Part shown: positions 28,063 through 37,958 of the stretch, one piece after another | How the letters are laid out: each line of letters opens with the position of its first letter | How positions within the stretch are numbered: the stretch's first letter is position 1 | Assembly: GCF_002102175.1 (NCBI RefSeq) | Contig: NZ_LQOX01000100.1 | Location: 1-64,000, forward strand | Direction of reading: 5' to 3' | Length of the DNA stretch: 64,000 nt | Origin: Mycobacterium gastri | GTDB taxonomy: Bacteria > Actinomycetota > Actinomycetes > Mycobacteriales > Mycobacteriaceae | Made by a program: the position numbers and the translations under genes | Notes under the pieces: generated by a model | The model's database searches: none | Seen by the model: only the letters and a program-made list of their open reading frames with translations | What the model was told of the DNA's origin: nothing

Positions 28063-30989
28063 TTATTTCGCTCCCTTGCGAACTCGTCGCCTTTGGGCGT
28101 GGGCCATTCGTCGTCGTCCCACAGCAGCAGTTGACGAACCGCGGGACGGGGTCCGTACGGTCGCAGCATCTGGCTGGCGGGTCGGGGGCGCACCCGTTGG
28201 GGCCACCAGAACCAGCGCCTGAGCAGCGCTGCGATCGACGGGGTCATGAATGCTCGCACGATCAGGGTGTCGAATAGCAGGCCCAGGGCGATGGTGGTGC
28301 CGACCTGGCCGATCGCTCTTAGGTCGCTGAACACGAAGGAGGCCATCGTGGCGGCGAACACCAAGCCCGCGGAGGTGACGACCGAGCCAGAACCGCCCAT
28401 GGCGCGGATGATGCCGGTGTTGAGTCCGGCATGGATCTCCTCTTTGAATCGGGAAATGAGTAACAGGTTGTAGTCCGATCCCACCGCCAAGAGCAGGATG
28501 ATCGACAGCGCGAGCACGATCCACAACAACTTGATGCCCAGGATGTCTTGCCACACCAGCACCGATAACCCGAACGACGCCCCTAGTGACAGCGCCACCG
28601 TGCCCACGATCACCAGGGCGGCCACCAGGCTCCGGGTGACGAACACCATGATGAGCAGAATCAGGCTCAGCGCGGCGATACCGGCGATCATCAGGTCGTA
28701 TTTCGCGCCTTCACCGATGTCTTTATAGGTTGCAGCGATGCCGCCGATATAGATGTCGGCGTTGCCCAGGGGGGTGCCTTTCACGGCCTCCTCGGCGGCG
28801 CTGCGGATGGCGTCGATGTGCGAGATGCCCTCGGGGGTCGCGGGGTCACCTTTGTGGGTGATGATCATGCGGGCTGCCTTCCCGTCGGGCGAGAGGAACA
28901 GTTTGAGGCCGCGCTGGAATTCGGGGTTGGCGAAAACGTCGGGTGGCAGATAGAAGGAATCGTCGTTCTTGGCGGCGTCGAACGCTTGTCCCATGGCGGT
29001 CGCGTTCTGCAGAGCCGCCTCGCTTTGGGCGGTGATACCCGAATTCGTGGCGTAATTCGTCATCGCCAGATCGCGGTTGGTTTGCTGGCTGACGATCTGG
29101 GACGGAATCAGTGCGAGCAGTTGCGGCTGGATGGCATTCAACTTGTCCAGGCTCGACGTGACATTTCCCAATTGGTCGGTGAGCGCATCGATCCCGTCGA
29201 GAGCGTCGAAGACAGAGCGCAGCGCCGCGCAGAACGGGATGTCGAAGCAATGCCGCTCCCAGTAGAAGTAGCTGCGCAACGGCCGAAAGAAGTCGTCGAA
29301 ATTGGCGATCTTCTCGCGCAGTTCTTTCGCTATTTCGACCGTTTGGTGAAACGCTTGGGTCTGTTCCGCAGTGGCCGCGCTCGCCTCTTGTTGCAGCGCG
29401 TACTGCTGCTTGAGGATCGCGATGGATCTGTCGATCTCGGCGACCTGTTTGAGCAGATCGGCAGCGCGGGCTTGCTGGTAAGGCAGGTTTTCGATCTGGC
29501 CGATGCCTTGCGCGCTGATCTGAAACGGGATCGAGCTGTGATCCAGCGGGGTGCCCAACGGGCGGGTAATGGACTGCACTTGGGCAATGCCCCGGGTGTG
29601 AAAGATCGCCTTGGCCACCCGTTCCAACACGATCATGCCCGCAGGGTTGCGCAGGTCGCGGTCGGTTTCGATCATCAGCAGCTCGGGGTTGAGCCGGGCC
29701 TGGGAAAAGTGCCGTTCGGCGGCTGCATAACCGAGGTTGGCGGGGGCGTCCGCGGGCAGATATCGACGCAGGTCGTAGCTGGTTTTATAACCAGGTAGGG
29801 CGAGTAGACCGATGAGGGCGACCGCGACCGTCACCGCCAGAATCGGGCCGGGCCAGCGCACAACGGCGGTGCCGATGCGCCGCCATCCCCGGGTACGCAT
29901 CGCACGTTTGGGTTCCAGCAGACCGAAAAGGGTGGCAACCGTCAGCACGGCGGGGGCCAGGGTAAGCGCGGCCGCCAATGCGACCAGCACGCCGATGGCG
30001 CCAGGGGGGCCCATGCTTTGGAAATACGGCAACCGGGTGAAGCTCAGACAAAACACCGCCCCAGCCACCGTCAGCCCCGAGCCCAAGATCACATGCGCGG
30101 TCCCCCGGTACGTCGTGTGGTGCGCGGTTTCGCGGTCTTCGCCGGCGTGGCGCGCCTCGTGGTAACGGCCCAGGATAAATATCGCGTAGTCGGTGCCCGC
30201 CGCGATGACCAGCAACGTGAGCAGATTGGTCGAGAACGTCGACAGCCCGATGATTCCGAAGTTTCCCAACAAGGCGACAATGCCTCGCGACGCGGTCAAT
30301 TCGATCATGACAGTCAGCAGCACGACGATCGCGGCCACGATCGACCGGTAGATGAACAGCAACATGGTGATGATGACCCCGATAGTGATCAGGGTGACCT
30401 TCGCAATGCCTTTGCTGCCGACCGAGAGCTGATCGGCGAACAGTGGCGCCGCGCCGGTGACATAGGCCTTGACGCCGGGCGGCGGCATCGTGTGGTCCAC
30501 GATGTCACGCACCGCATCGACGGACTGCAGCGACAATGTCTCGCCCTGGTTACCAGCCAGAAAGACCTGCGCGTAGGCAGCCTTGCCGTCATTGCTCTGC
30601 GAACCCGCCGCCGTCAGTGGATCGCCCCAGAAGTCCTGGATGTGTTGCACGTGTTTTTTGTCAGCGGAAAGCTTGCGAACCAACGCGTCGTAATATCGGT
30701 GCGCATCGGCCCCCAGCGGGTGATCACCTTCCAGCACGATCACCGCCGCGCTGTCCGAGTCGTATTCGTGAAAGACCTTGCCCATGCGTTTCATAGCCTT
30801 CAGCGACGGCGCATCCGGTGAGGCCAGCCCGACGTTGTGGGCTTTGCCGACCTCCTCTAATTGCGGGACATAGACATTGGTGAGCACCGCAATGAGCAGC
30901 CATCCCAACACGATCGGCACCGACCACCAGCGGATGGTCTGCGCTACCCTGCGTACCAACGAATTGTCTTGGACGTGAGGGGCACTCAT
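28059..30989 (-). CDS. MmpL family RND transporter (MmpL4/5-like)
   Basis: The 976-residue protein is a typical MmpL: a first TM helix after a short N-terminus, a periplasmic domain, a bundle of six TM helices, a second larger periplasmic domain with a Gln/Ala-rich helical hairpin (about 480-640), and a second TM bundle. The proton-relay Asp-Tyr pairs are seen in [12 protein letters not shown] and [12 protein letters not shown]. It exports lipids, siderophores or drugs using the proton gradient. It overlaps mmpS by 4 bp upstream and the small membrane protein downstream. The domain plan and a linked mmpS suggest the MmpL4/5 class. Confidence 0.92.
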   Translation of the reverse strand: MSAPHVQDNSLVRRVAQTIRWWSVPIVLGWLLIAVLTNVYVPQLEEVGKAHNVGLASPDAPSLKAMKRMGKVFHEYDSDSAAVIVLEGDHPLGADAHRYYDALVRKLSADKKHVQHIQDFWGDPLTAAGSQSNDGKAAYAQVFLAGNQGETLSLQSVDAVRDIVDHTMPPPGVKAYVTGAAPLFADQLSVGSKGIAKVTLITIGVIITMLLFIYRSIVAAIVVLLTVMIELTASRGIVALLGNFGIIGLSTFSTNLLTLLVIAAGTDYAIFILGRYHEARHAGEDRETAHHTTYRGTAHVILGSGLTVAGAVFCLSFTRLPYFQSMGPPGAIGVLVALAAALTLAPAVLTVATLFGLLEPKRAMRTRGWRRIGTAVVRWPGPILAVTVAVALIGLLALPGYKTSYDLRRYLPADAPANLGYAAAERHFSQARLNPELLMIETDRDLRNPAGMIVLERVAKAIFHTRGIAQVQSITRPLGTPLDHSSIPFQISAQGIGQIENLPYQQARAADLLKQVAEIDRSIAILKQQYALQQEASAATAEQTQAFHQTVEIAKELREKIANFDDFFRPLRSYFYWERHCFDIPFCAALRSVFDALDGIDALTDQLGNVTSSLDKLNAIQPQLLALIPSQIVSQQTNRDLAMTNYATNSGITAQSEAALQNATAMGQAFDAAKNDDSFYLPPDVFANPEFQRGLKLFLSPDGKAARMIITHKGDPATPEGISHIDAIRSAAEEAVKGTPLGNADIYIGGIAATYKDIGEGAKYDLMIAGIAALSLILLIMVFVTRSLVAALVIVGTVALSLGASFGLSVLVWQDILGIKLLWIVLALSIILLLAVGSDYNLLLISRFKEEIHAGLNTGIIRAMGGSGSVVTSAGLVFAATMASFVFSDLRAIGQVGTTIALGLLFDTLIVRAFMTPSIAALLRRWFWWPQRVRPRPASQMLRPYGPRPAVRQLLLWDDDEWPTPKGDEFARERNK

Positions 30990-31432
30990 CCAGACTTCTC
31001 CAAACAGTAGGTGTAGGCGTTCAAGGTGTTGACCGTTCTTTGGTCCTTCACATCGCCGTCAATGGTGATGCGGCAGCCCAGAAAATCGCTATTGCCCTGG
31101 GCGACAACGTTGGTGAACACCGCAGGCTGGCTGGTGGTCACGTCATAAGACCACGGCAGCGGAGCGTCGTTGACCCGCTGTGGTTGCGCGTTGACATCGA
31201 CGTAGTTGATCGTTGCCACGGTCCCCGGAGCGCCGAAGACCTCGATGACCACGTGCTTGGGGTTGAATGCAGCGGTGTCGTTGGGCAGCGCACCACCGGC
31301 CGAGACATTGTGGTGAGAACCAAAGACACCGTGCAGCCGGTACACGCAAAACCCCGCGACCGCGATCACCACCACCGCGACTACCAGCGTCCACCGCCGC
31401 ATGAGCAGACGGGCAACCGTAATCCCGGTCAT
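30986..31432 (-). CDS. MmpS membrane accessory protein
   Basis: The 148-residue protein has an N-terminal TM helix ([17 protein letters not shown]) and the MmpS beta-sandwich: [21 protein letters not shown], the PWSYDVTTS region, [18 protein letters not shown] and a C-terminal [10 protein letters not shown] with paired cysteines. It acts with MmpL in the periplasm. It is the first gene of the exporter operon, 119 bp downstream of the TetR gene on the same strand. Confidence 0.92.
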   Translation of the reverse strand: MTGITVARLLMRRWTLVVAVVVIAVAGFCVYRLHGVFGSHHNVSAGGALPNDTAAFNPKHVVIEVFGAPGTVATINYVDVNAQPQRVNDAPLPWSYDVTTSQPAVFTNVVAQGNSDFLGCRITIDGDVKDQRTVNTLNAYTYCLEKSG

Positions 31433-31551
31433 CGGTTACCTTTTCGAGACACCGTTGAATTAGTCACGGCGGCGACCGTCGCCATAACGACGATTGGCGC
31501 AATCCGGGCTGCAGTACATATCGATCTCCCTTCGGTGTTGGGCGGCGAGTA

Positions 31552-32154
31552 CTACGCGGTCAGGACGCCGAGGAGGTAGCGCTGCAGGGTGACCCCGAGG
31601 TCGGCGGCTACACGTTCGCGCGGGTGTGAGGCCAGGGGTTCGACGCCGACGATGTAGCGGGCCAGTGCGATACCGGTGATTTGCGACATCACCAGCCCTG
31701 CGCGATAGTCGGCATCCGCAGAACCCAACGTGCGGGCGATGGGCGCGATGATGTTGCGCGTCAGAAATTCACGCACCAACCGGGCGGCTTCCGGTTCGGC
31801 GGTCGCCGCACGGATCATGCCCATCATCGGCTGGCGCCGGATCTCGTCGTCGAGCAGGTCAAGCACCACCATGGCCAGCCGCAGCCCGGCGGTGTCGTGA
31901 TCACCGGAGATAACGCTGTCGATGACTTCGGCCGGGTCGAAGGGCAACTCCACCACGGCCAGGAACAGGTCGCGTTTCTTGCCGAAGTAGTGGCTGACCA
32001 ACCCCGGGTCGACGCCGGCCTGCAACGCCACCTGCCGCAGGGAGGTGCGCTCGTAGCCCAGCTCGGCGAACATCTTGCGGGCACTGTCCTCGATCAGCGC
32101 CCGCGTGGTGTTCGGGCCCGGCCGCCGGCCAGAGCGCCGACGTCGCCTTGTCAT
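31552..32154 (-). CDS. TetR regulator of the mmpS-mmpL operon
   Basis: About 200 residues from MTRRRRRSGRRPG. The DNA-binding domain reads TTRALIEDSARKMFAELGYERTSLRQVALQAGVDPGLVSHYFGKK. The C-terminal part resembles that of the TetR at 14.2 kb (VMSQITGIALARYIVGVEPL), a common mycobacterial subgroup. I chose the ATG before the basic stretch; an upstream start would run through the operator-like palindromes. It lies upstream of mmpS on the same strand and probably represses itself and the exporter. It also diverges from the ATP-grasp gene. Confidence 0.85.
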   Translation of the reverse strand: MTRRRRRSGRRPGPNTTRALIEDSARKMFAELGYERTSLRQVALQAGVDPGLVSHYFGKKRDLFLAVVELPFDPAEVIDSVISGDHDTAGLRLAMVVLDLLDDEIRRQPMMGMIRAATAEPEAARLVREFLTRNIIAPIARTLGSADADYRAGLVMSQITGIALARYIVGVEPLASHPRERVAADLGVTLQRYLLGVLTA

Positions 32155-32184
32155 AGCGGTGCTCCCGCCGTTATCGACACCATA

Positions 32185-32218
32185 ATTCCGTCTGCGCAGA
32201 ATTCCGTATGCACGGAAT
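32185..32218. promoter_or_regulatory. Palindromic operator between tetR and ATP-grasp gene
   Basis: Two adjacent dyads lie between the divergent genes. ATTCCGT-ATGC-ACGGAAT (32201-32218) is perfect in its arms. Just left, ATTCCG TCTGCGCAGA AT (32185-32202) contains the perfect palindrome TCTGCGCAGA. The repeated ATTCCGT half-sites suit a TetR dimer pair. Confidence 0.6.
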
Positions 32219-32347
32219 AATAGCGTGCCCGTCAAGCATCGGTGAAAGCCCAACCGGCGGACCGGATTGAGGACGACATGTCCGGTGGCGAACTTCCCCT
32301 CGCGCTGCCAGGGCGTGTGGCCAGGTGCACACTTGTCGCATGGACGT

Positions 32348-33922
32348 ATGTCAGCTCACCGCTGCTGCGCCGACCGCAGCGCTCCGGCCGCCGTCGCCGT
32401 GCCGGCGCCGGGTCCGGCCATCGACGTCACCGCGGGTCGCGTGATCGCGCCCGCCGGTGGGCCGCAGCCCGAGCCGCGCCGCCTCCTGAACGGCCTCTCG
32501 GACGTACGCGCGTTCTTTCACACCAACACCGTGCCGCTGTACTTCATCTCGCCGACCCCGTTCAACCTGCTGGGCATCGACCGCTGGGTGCGAAACTTCT
32601 TCTACCTGACCTACTTCGACTCGTTCGAGGGCGTACATTCGCGTGTCTTCGTGCCCCGGCGGCGCGACCGCATCGATTTCGGGTCCATGGGGGATGTGTG
32701 CAACCACCTGCTGCGCGATCCCGAGACACTCGAGTTCATCGCGGGCCGAGGGCCGGGTGGCAAGGCCTGCTTCGTGATGATGGATGAGGAAACCCAGGCC
32801 CTCGCACGCCAGGCGGGGCTGGAGATCATGCACCCTCCCGTGGAGTTGCGCCATCGGCTGGGCTCCAAGATCGTCATGACGCGCCTGGCCGACGAGGCGG
32901 GCGTGCCGAGCGTGCCGCACGTGATCGGGCGGGTCGGCTCCTACGACGAGCTGTCGGCGCTCGCCCAGAACGCCGGGCTGGGCGACGACCTCGTCGTCGT
33001 GGCCGCTTATGGCGACGCCGGCAGCACGGTGTTCTTCGTACGCGGCCAGCGCGACTGGGACGATCACGCCGGAGACCTCGCCGGGCAGGAAGTCAAGGTC
33101 ATGAAGCGGATCCGAAATGTCGAGGTGTGCATCGAAGGCACCGTGACCCGCCACGGCACCGTGATCGGCCCGGCGATGACCAGTCTGGTCGGTTACCCGG
33201 AGCTGACTCCGGGCAAGGGCAGCTGGTGCGGCAACGACGTCTGGCGCGAGGTGCTGCCTCCTGCACAGACGCACGCCGCGCGGGAAATGGTGCGAAAGCT
33301 GGGCGACATCCTGAGCCGCGAGGGGTACCGCGGCTACTTCGAAGTCGACCTGTTGCACGACCTGGACTCCGGCGAGCTCTACCTCGGCGAGGTGAACCCG
33401 CGCCTGTCCGGTGCGAGCCCGATGACGAACTTGACCACCGAGGCCTACGCCGACATGCCGCTGTTCCTATTCCACCTGCTGGAGTACCTGGACGTGGAGT
33501 ACGAGCTCGACATCGCTGAGATCAACTCCCGCTGGGAGCGCGGCTACGGCGAAGACGAGGTCTGGGGTCAGCTGATAATTTCGGAGACCTCGCCGGATGT
33601 CGAGCTCTTCACCGCGACCCCACGCACCGGCGTGTGGCGCATCGACGACGACGGACGTGTCTCGTTTGCGCGCCCTGCCAACGACTGGGCCACGCTGCTC
33701 GATGGGTCCGAGGCCTTCTACATGCGTGTCGCGGCGCCTGGCGACTTGCGCTGTGAGGGCGCCCAGCTCGGCGTGCTCGTCACCCGCGGGCACCTACAGA
33801 CCGACGACTACCAGCTCACGGAGCGCTGCCGGCGCTGGGTCAAGGGCCTCAGGGCGAAGTTCGCCTCAACCCCCCTGGCGCCGGCTACGCCGATCGTCTC
33901 GCGGCTCGTCGCACGAGCGTGA
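32348..33922 (+). CDS. ATP-grasp family ligase
   Basis: About 524 residues from the ATG chosen here; a TTG 81 bases upstream is possible, and no clear Shine-Dalgarno separates them. The core has the ATP-grasp pattern: LGSKIVMTRLADEAGVPSVP, DDLVVVAAYGDAGSTVFFV, QEVKVMKRIRNVEVCIEGTV and the metal-binding YFEVDLLHDL with LYLGEVNPRLSGASP. Such enzymes join a carboxylate (as acyl phosphate) to an amine or other nucleophile. The N-terminal PLYFISPTPFNLLGIDRW is not a standard biotin carboxylase start. Its stop overlaps the start of a NylB-like serine hydrolase by 4 bp. The pair may make and trim an amide product. Confidence 0.8.
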   Translation: MSAHRCCADRSAPAAVAVPAPGPAIDVTAGRVIAPAGGPQPEPRRLLNGLSDVRAFFHTNTVPLYFISPTPFNLLGIDRWVRNFFYLTYFDSFEGVHSRVFVPRRRDRIDFGSMGDVCNHLLRDPETLEFIAGRGPGGKACFVMMDEETQALARQAGLEIMHPPVELRHRLGSKIVMTRLADEAGVPSVPHVIGRVGSYDELSALAQNAGLGDDLVVVAAYGDAGSTVFFVRGQRDWDDHAGDLAGQEVKVMKRIRNVEVCIEGTVTRHGTVIGPAMTSLVGYPELTPGKGSWCGNDVWREVLPPAQTHAAREMVRKLGDILSREGYRGYFEVDLLHDLDSGELYLGEVNPRLSGASPMTNLTTEAYADMPLFLFHLLEYLDVEYELDIAEINSRWERGYGEDEVWGQLIISETSPDVELFTATPRTGVWRIDDDGRVSFARPANDWATLLDGSEAFYMRVAAPGDLRCEGAQLGVLVTRGHLQTDDYQLTERCRRWVKGLRAKFASTPLAPATPIVSRLVARA

Positions 33923-35094
33923 GCGGCCCGGCCGGTATCTCACTGGGTAACTGGCTGTCGGCGCCCTATTCGCATTGGTCATTTCAGCACGTCGAAGACT
34001 TCGTGCCAACCGCCGTCATCTCGCGCGGGACCGGACCGGCCGCCACGTTGCCCGCAGCCACTGCTCCGCTGGCCGAGATCCGGGTGACCAGCACTCACGG
34101 GGTGGTCACCACCGTTGGCGCGGTGATGGCCGCCACCGCTACCGACGGGTGGGCCGTCGCCTACCGCGGGTCGATGGTGGCCGAGGAATACCTCGACGGC
34201 ATGGGGACCCAGACCCGGCACCTGCTGTTCTCGGTGAGCAAGTCGCTGGTGGCAGCAGTGGTCGGCGCGCTGCACGGGGCCGGCGCGATCGAGCTTGACT
34301 CGCCGGTCACGGCGTTCATTCCCCCCTTGGCGAACTGCGGCTACGCCGGCGCGACGGTGCGCCAATTGCTGGACATGAGATCGGGTATCGCGTTCTCAGA
34401 AAACTATTGCGACCCGGCCGCGGAGATACACCTTCTCGACCAGGCCATGGGGTGGGCGCCCAAGAGCAATCCACATGCGCCCGCCACGCTGCACGACTTC
34501 CTACTGACCTTGCGGCGCAAGTCGGCCCACGGCGGCCCTTTCGAATATCGCTCGTGTGAAACCGATGTGCTGGGCTGGGTCTGCGAGGTCGCCGGCGGCC
34601 AGCGAATGCCCGAGCTGATGTCGGAACTGCTGTGGAGTCGCATCGGCGCCCAATGCGACGCCACCATAGGGGTAGACGCGGTCGGCTGTGGCTTTTTCGA
34701 CGGCGGTATCAACGCCTGTCTTACCGACCTGATCCGGTTCGGGTCGCTGTTCTTGCGCGACGGTGTCTCGTTGACCGAGCAGCAGGTGGTGCCGGCGGCG
34801 TGGATCGCCGACACCCTCGACGGCGGGCCGGACTCGCGTCAGGCGTTCGCCGCCAGCCCCGACGACACCGGACTGCCCGGCGGGATGTATCGCAACCAAG
34901 TGTGGTTTCCCTACCCGGGCAGCAACGTCGTGCTGTGCCTGGGCATGTGTGGTCAGATGATCTACGTCAACCGCGCCGCGGAGGTGGTCGCCGCCAAGTT
35001 GTCCACCCAGCCGCACTCGCATGAGCCGCACATGTTAGCCACCCTGGGCGCATTCGATGCGGTGGCACACGAACTGGCTGGGATCACCAGATAG
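33919..35094 (+). CDS. Serine beta-lactamase-like hydrolase (NylB type)
   Basis: The 391-residue protein begins at a GTG overlapping the upstream stop. The catalytic SxxK is S105-V-S-K108 in LLFSVSKSLV. The second motif is Y210 in FEYRSCETD, matching 6-aminohexanoate-dimer hydrolase (Ser112, Lys115, Tyr215) rather than a true class C enzyme (YxN). No export signal is seen, so it is likely cytoplasmic. It is translationally coupled to the ATP-grasp ligase, so I infer one pathway. An esterase or amide hydrolase/transferase role is likely; beta-lactam resistance is not. Confidence 0.82.
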   Translation: MSGPAGISLGNWLSAPYSHWSFQHVEDFVPTAVISRGTGPAATLPAATAPLAEIRVTSTHGVVTTVGAVMAATATDGWAVAYRGSMVAEEYLDGMGTQTRHLLFSVSKSLVAAVVGALHGAGAIELDSPVTAFIPPLANCGYAGATVRQLLDMRSGIAFSENYCDPAAEIHLLDQAMGWAPKSNPHAPATLHDFLLTLRRKSAHGGPFEYRSCETDVLGWVCEVAGGQRMPELMSELLWSRIGAQCDATIGVDAVGCGFFDGGINACLTDLIRFGSLFLRDGVSLTEQQVVPAAWIADTLDGGPDSRQAFAASPDDTGLPGGMYRNQVWFPYPGSNVVLCLGMCGQMIYVNRAAEVVAAKLSTQPHSHEPHMLATLGAFDAVAHELAGITR

Positions 35095-35165
35095 AGGTTC
35101 GAGCTAACCCGAAGCTAACCCCAGTCCCCCAGCCGATCAACCGTTGCGGATCAACCGTTGCGAAC

Positions 35166-35342
35166 TCACCGCCAAGGTGCCCTTACCGGCCATGATGCGA
35201 AACTCTGGTCTCTCGCCTGCGGCGACGTCGTCTCAACACGGCCTGCATCTACGGGGCCACCGAGACGCGAACTCCGTCCCAGTCCAGCCCGCAGCGGATC
35301 CGGAATCGGGCTTCCCGTGCCCAGCAAAGTAACTTCAATCAC
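35166..35342 (-). pseudogene. Metallo-beta-lactamase-fold protein, N-terminal scrap
   Basis: From a GTG the minus strand reads VIEVTLLGTGSPIPDPLRAG, the hallmark start of MBL-fold hydrolases of the RNase Z/arylsulfatase type. After about 35 residues (VDAGR) similarity fades and the frame ends soon. The zinc motif HxHxDH is absent. The remaining intergenic DNA on both sides (35095-35165 and 35343-35663) shows no gene that I recognise. Confidence 0.55.
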
Positions 35343-35663
35343 GCCACAGGTATGCCAAAACCACTGCCCTAGCGCCAGTGCCCCCGACGTCGGGTGCTGG
35401 CCGGCCGCAACACCGTGCATCGTCCGTCGGGGCGCGATAGATAGTTGAAAGTATCACTGCGGCGCCATGTTTCATTGATCGGCATCGATTCATGCATTCG
35501 TCGTGTCGGAGTCGACGACGTCATTGCCTCCCCCAATAGGGGGAGAGTATTTCATCCTTCAAATCCGGCGTTTAGCCGATTGATTTGGTGCGATCGTCAG
35601 CCGATGGTAATCAGTGAGGCAAACGGCGGTTTGCAGCGAAGTCAACCAGACAGGGGAATCGAC

Positions 35664-35897
35664 ATGAATGGCACAGCCCAGCCGATGCGCAGCGGCAAGA
35701 AGCGGACTCACAAGGCAACTGGGCGCGGGCGGTCCTGGCTATCGGCCGCTGCGCTGGTGTTGGGGATGGCCGCCGCTGCAGGAGCCCTCGCCCTGGCAGC
35801 CCCCGCGCAGGCTCGGGCCGACGCCTGCGCAAGTGTCGGCAGCCATTACCTCTCGGTCGACGGGTGTTCGGATGTCTCCGGCACCGTCGAACAGTAG
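35664..35897 (+). CDS. Small exported Cys-containing protein
   Basis: The 77-residue product has a twin-basic N-terminus and a hydrophobic signal segment (SWLSAAALVLGMAAAAGALALA) with an AxA-type site near APAQARADA. The mature part is short: ACASVGSHYLSVDGCSDV. A stop then follows, but the next frame (one base offset) continues with a Pro-rich linker and a second similar unit, ACANVGRYVDVSDC, ending at 36015. So the gene either ends here or has lost its second repeat by a one-base change. Small secreted proteins with this Cys unit occur in mycobacteria; their function is unknown. Confidence 0.6.
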   Translation: MNGTAQPMRSGKKRTHKATGRGRSWLSAAALVLGMAAAAGALALAAPAQARADACASVGSHYLSVDGCSDVSGTVEQ

Positions 35898-36015
35898 GTA
35901 TCGCAGCCAGAATCCGCTCCGTTCCCCACCCCCGCCAGCTCCGGCCGGCAACGTCAACGCATGCGCCAATGTGGGTCGGTACGTCGACGTCAGCGACTGC
36001 GTCGGCACCAGCTAG
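35898..36015 (+). pseudogene. Out-of-frame second Cys-unit of the small exported protein
   Basis: In the +1 frame, relative to the gene just upstream, the DNA reads a Pro-rich linker (RSPPPPAPAGNVN), then ACANVGRYVDVSDCVGTS and a stop. The unit closely resembles the in-frame ACASVGSHYLSVDGC. A single-base insertion or deletion near 35895 would join them. Confidence 0.5.
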
Positions 36016-36099
36016 TCTGCCGACCGCCGTGCGCGCACGAAAGGGCACGACCCACAGCGGCGAAATCGCTTGGGAAATACAGAAAATCGGCCGCGACAT

Positions 36100-36465
36100 T
36101 CATTGCGTTGCGACCACAAGGACCTTCGACGGGTCCTGTGGATCGACTCGTACCGGCACCTCGGCACCAACCTTGACATGCGGGGCCGTCGACAGCTCCA
36201 GGGCGATGCGCCGCGTGGCGCGCTATGGGCCGCGGTCCGACAGCTGTACGTCCAGCTCCAGCTCGTGCTAGGAACCCAGCATCGTGGTTGCGACCTTCTC
36301 ACGGATGCCGACGATCGTTGCGACGCCCAACAAGCCCTCGCACACCAGCCGCTCCCGCTTGGCGCTGAGCGCATTGAGTTCGGCGAAGGTGTCGATCGCC
36401 TGCTTCTGGCCGGAGCGCGTCACCGGCTGGCCCGCACTGAATTTCCTCGCTAGCCGAACCAGCCC
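36100..36465 (-). pseudogene. Conserved mycobacterial protein with two in-frame stops
   Basis: One minus-strand frame reads AGQPVTRSGQKQAIDTFAEL, then VCEGLLGVATIVGIREKV, a stop, HELELDVQLSDRGP, another stop, and finally HVKVGAEVPVRVDPQDPSKV before a natural end. That order (GxATI, ELDxxVQL, VPVRVDPxDPS) is typical of a group of mycobacterial beta-rich proteins. The two internal stops show that it is dead. Confidence 0.6.
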
Positions 36466-36503
36466 ACGGTTAATCCCCTAGTACAACACTGAAGGAAGTA
36501 CAC

Positions 36504-37919
36504 ATGTTCTTCAAAGGAACGGTCGATGATTGGGCTCCGGAAGGCTTCATCATCTCCTGGTTGCCCACTGAAGCTTCGTACGCACTGGCCAGGCAAGCGC
36601 CAATAGACGAGGTTCCGGCCAGCTACCAGCAGCGCCGGCACTTGCGGGTCTACCGCGAACAGAAAGCACTTGGCCGGGACATTCCACGGTTACTCATCTT
36701 TACGTGGGATGTCCAGGGCGTGTGTGATGTGGAGTCCATGACGCACGCACTCAACACGCACATCCGGCGACACGACACATACCGTAGCTGGTTTGCGTTC
36801 AATGAAGACGATGACATTGTTCGACGCACCATCAAAGATTCCGAAGCCTTAGCCTTGGAGTTTCGCCCTGTGGATCGCGGCCCAATGACACCGCTAGAGG
36901 CCCGACAAATGCTGCTCGATACACCCGACCCGCTGCAGTGGGATTGCTTTCGCTTCGGTGTCATTCAGCGCGAGGACAGCTTTACCATCTATGCGGCGGT
37001 TGACCATCTCCACATCGACGGCATGTCGTTCCCAACGATAATTTTCGAGCTATACATGGCCTACGTCATGGCGCTTCAGGGGGCTCCGACCGTCCTGCCA
37101 GAGTCCGGGAGTTACCGGAATTACTGTGCAACGCAACAGGACCACACCGCGAGCCTGACGTCGGAGTCGCCACAGGTGCGTGCGTGGTATCGGTTCATCG
37201 AACAAGCTGGTGGCGCCCTGCCCAGCTTCCCGCTGCCGCTCGGCGAGATCACCGATGAAATGAACGGGGCCATGGATGTCCTCGAATTGATGGACGAAGG
37301 TCAAGGGCAACGTTTCGAGGTCGCGTGCCGTGCAGTCGGTGGGCGCTTCTGGGCGGGGGTGTTTGCGGCTGCGGCATTGGCTGAGCGCGAGTTGACCGGC
37401 GCTGAAACATATTTCGGGATTACTCCGCTCGCCAACCGCACGGCGCCCACCGCCGTGTCTTCTGTCGGCTGGTTCGCTAGCTTAGTACCGCTGGTGATTC
37501 CGACTGCAAACTCTACGTTCGACGAAGTACTCCTATTGGCACAGGAGTCGCTAAACGGCAGCAGGACGCTCGGCGAAGTTCCGTTCGATCACCTGCTGGA
37601 GATGAAACCGCCCGTGCCGGGCCCTATTTTCGCTGACAAGGCAGTACCACTGCTCTCCTTCATAGACTTCCGACGGCACCCCGCCACCAACATGGCGGGT
37701 ATTTCGAACATTGGGCTCTGGGGTGATCACAGGTTGGCCGACGAGATACGCATGTGGGTTGGCGTCATGCCCGACAGGACTCAGCTGGTCATCTCCTACC
37801 CGGATAATCCGATCGCTCGCGATTCGGTGTACCGATACGCCGATGCGATGAAGGCGGTACTCGTCCGCGTCGCCGATCGTATCCTCGACGGGGCGGTCAG
37901 CGAAGGCTCATTCTCGTGA
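36504..37919 (+). CDS. PapA-type acyltransferase (condensation fold)
   Basis: The 471-residue protein is a polyketide-associated acyltransferase: the catalytic HxxxD is H168-L-H-I-D172-G. The N-terminal WLPTEASYALARQAPIDEVPASY and the later SSVGWFASLVPLVIP and VPFDHLLEM fit PapA1/A2/A3-like enzymes. GAAGGAA eight bases before the ATG supports the start. Such enzymes acylate sugars, for example trehalose or lipooligosaccharide. The downstream glycosyltransferase fits a role in a surface glycolipid. The coding sequence has fewer G/C third positions than the core genes, suggesting transfer. Confidence 0.88.
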   Translation: MFFKGTVDDWAPEGFIISWLPTEASYALARQAPIDEVPASYQQRRHLRVYREQKALGRDIPRLLIFTWDVQGVCDVESMTHALNTHIRRHDTYRSWFAFNEDDDIVRRTIKDSEALALEFRPVDRGPMTPLEARQMLLDTPDPLQWDCFRFGVIQREDSFTIYAAVDHLHIDGMSFPTIIFELYMAYVMALQGAPTVLPESGSYRNYCATQQDHTASLTSESPQVRAWYRFIEQAGGALPSFPLPLGEITDEMNGAMDVLELMDEGQGQRFEVACRAVGGRFWAGVFAAAALAERELTGAETYFGITPLANRTAPTAVSSVGWFASLVPLVIPTANSTFDEVLLLAQESLNGSRTLGEVPFDHLLEMKPPVPGPIFADKAVPLLSFIDFRRHPATNMAGISNIGLWGDHRLADEIRMWVGVMPDRTQLVISYPDNPIARDSVYRYADAMKAVLVRVADRILDGAVSEGSFS

Positions 37920-37958
37920 AATCAGCGACCATGTCGAAACGCGATCGAAGTACAGAGC

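Noticed and set aside
33919..35094. Reading the serine hydrolase as a resistance beta-lactamase
   Set aside because: It lacks a signal peptide and has YRS instead of YxN; it fits NylB-type hydrolases better.
36012..36374. 120-codon minus-strand frame rich in Arg/Ser/Cys
   Set aside because: A neighbouring frame with two stops shows clear protein-like sequence, so this open frame is an accident.
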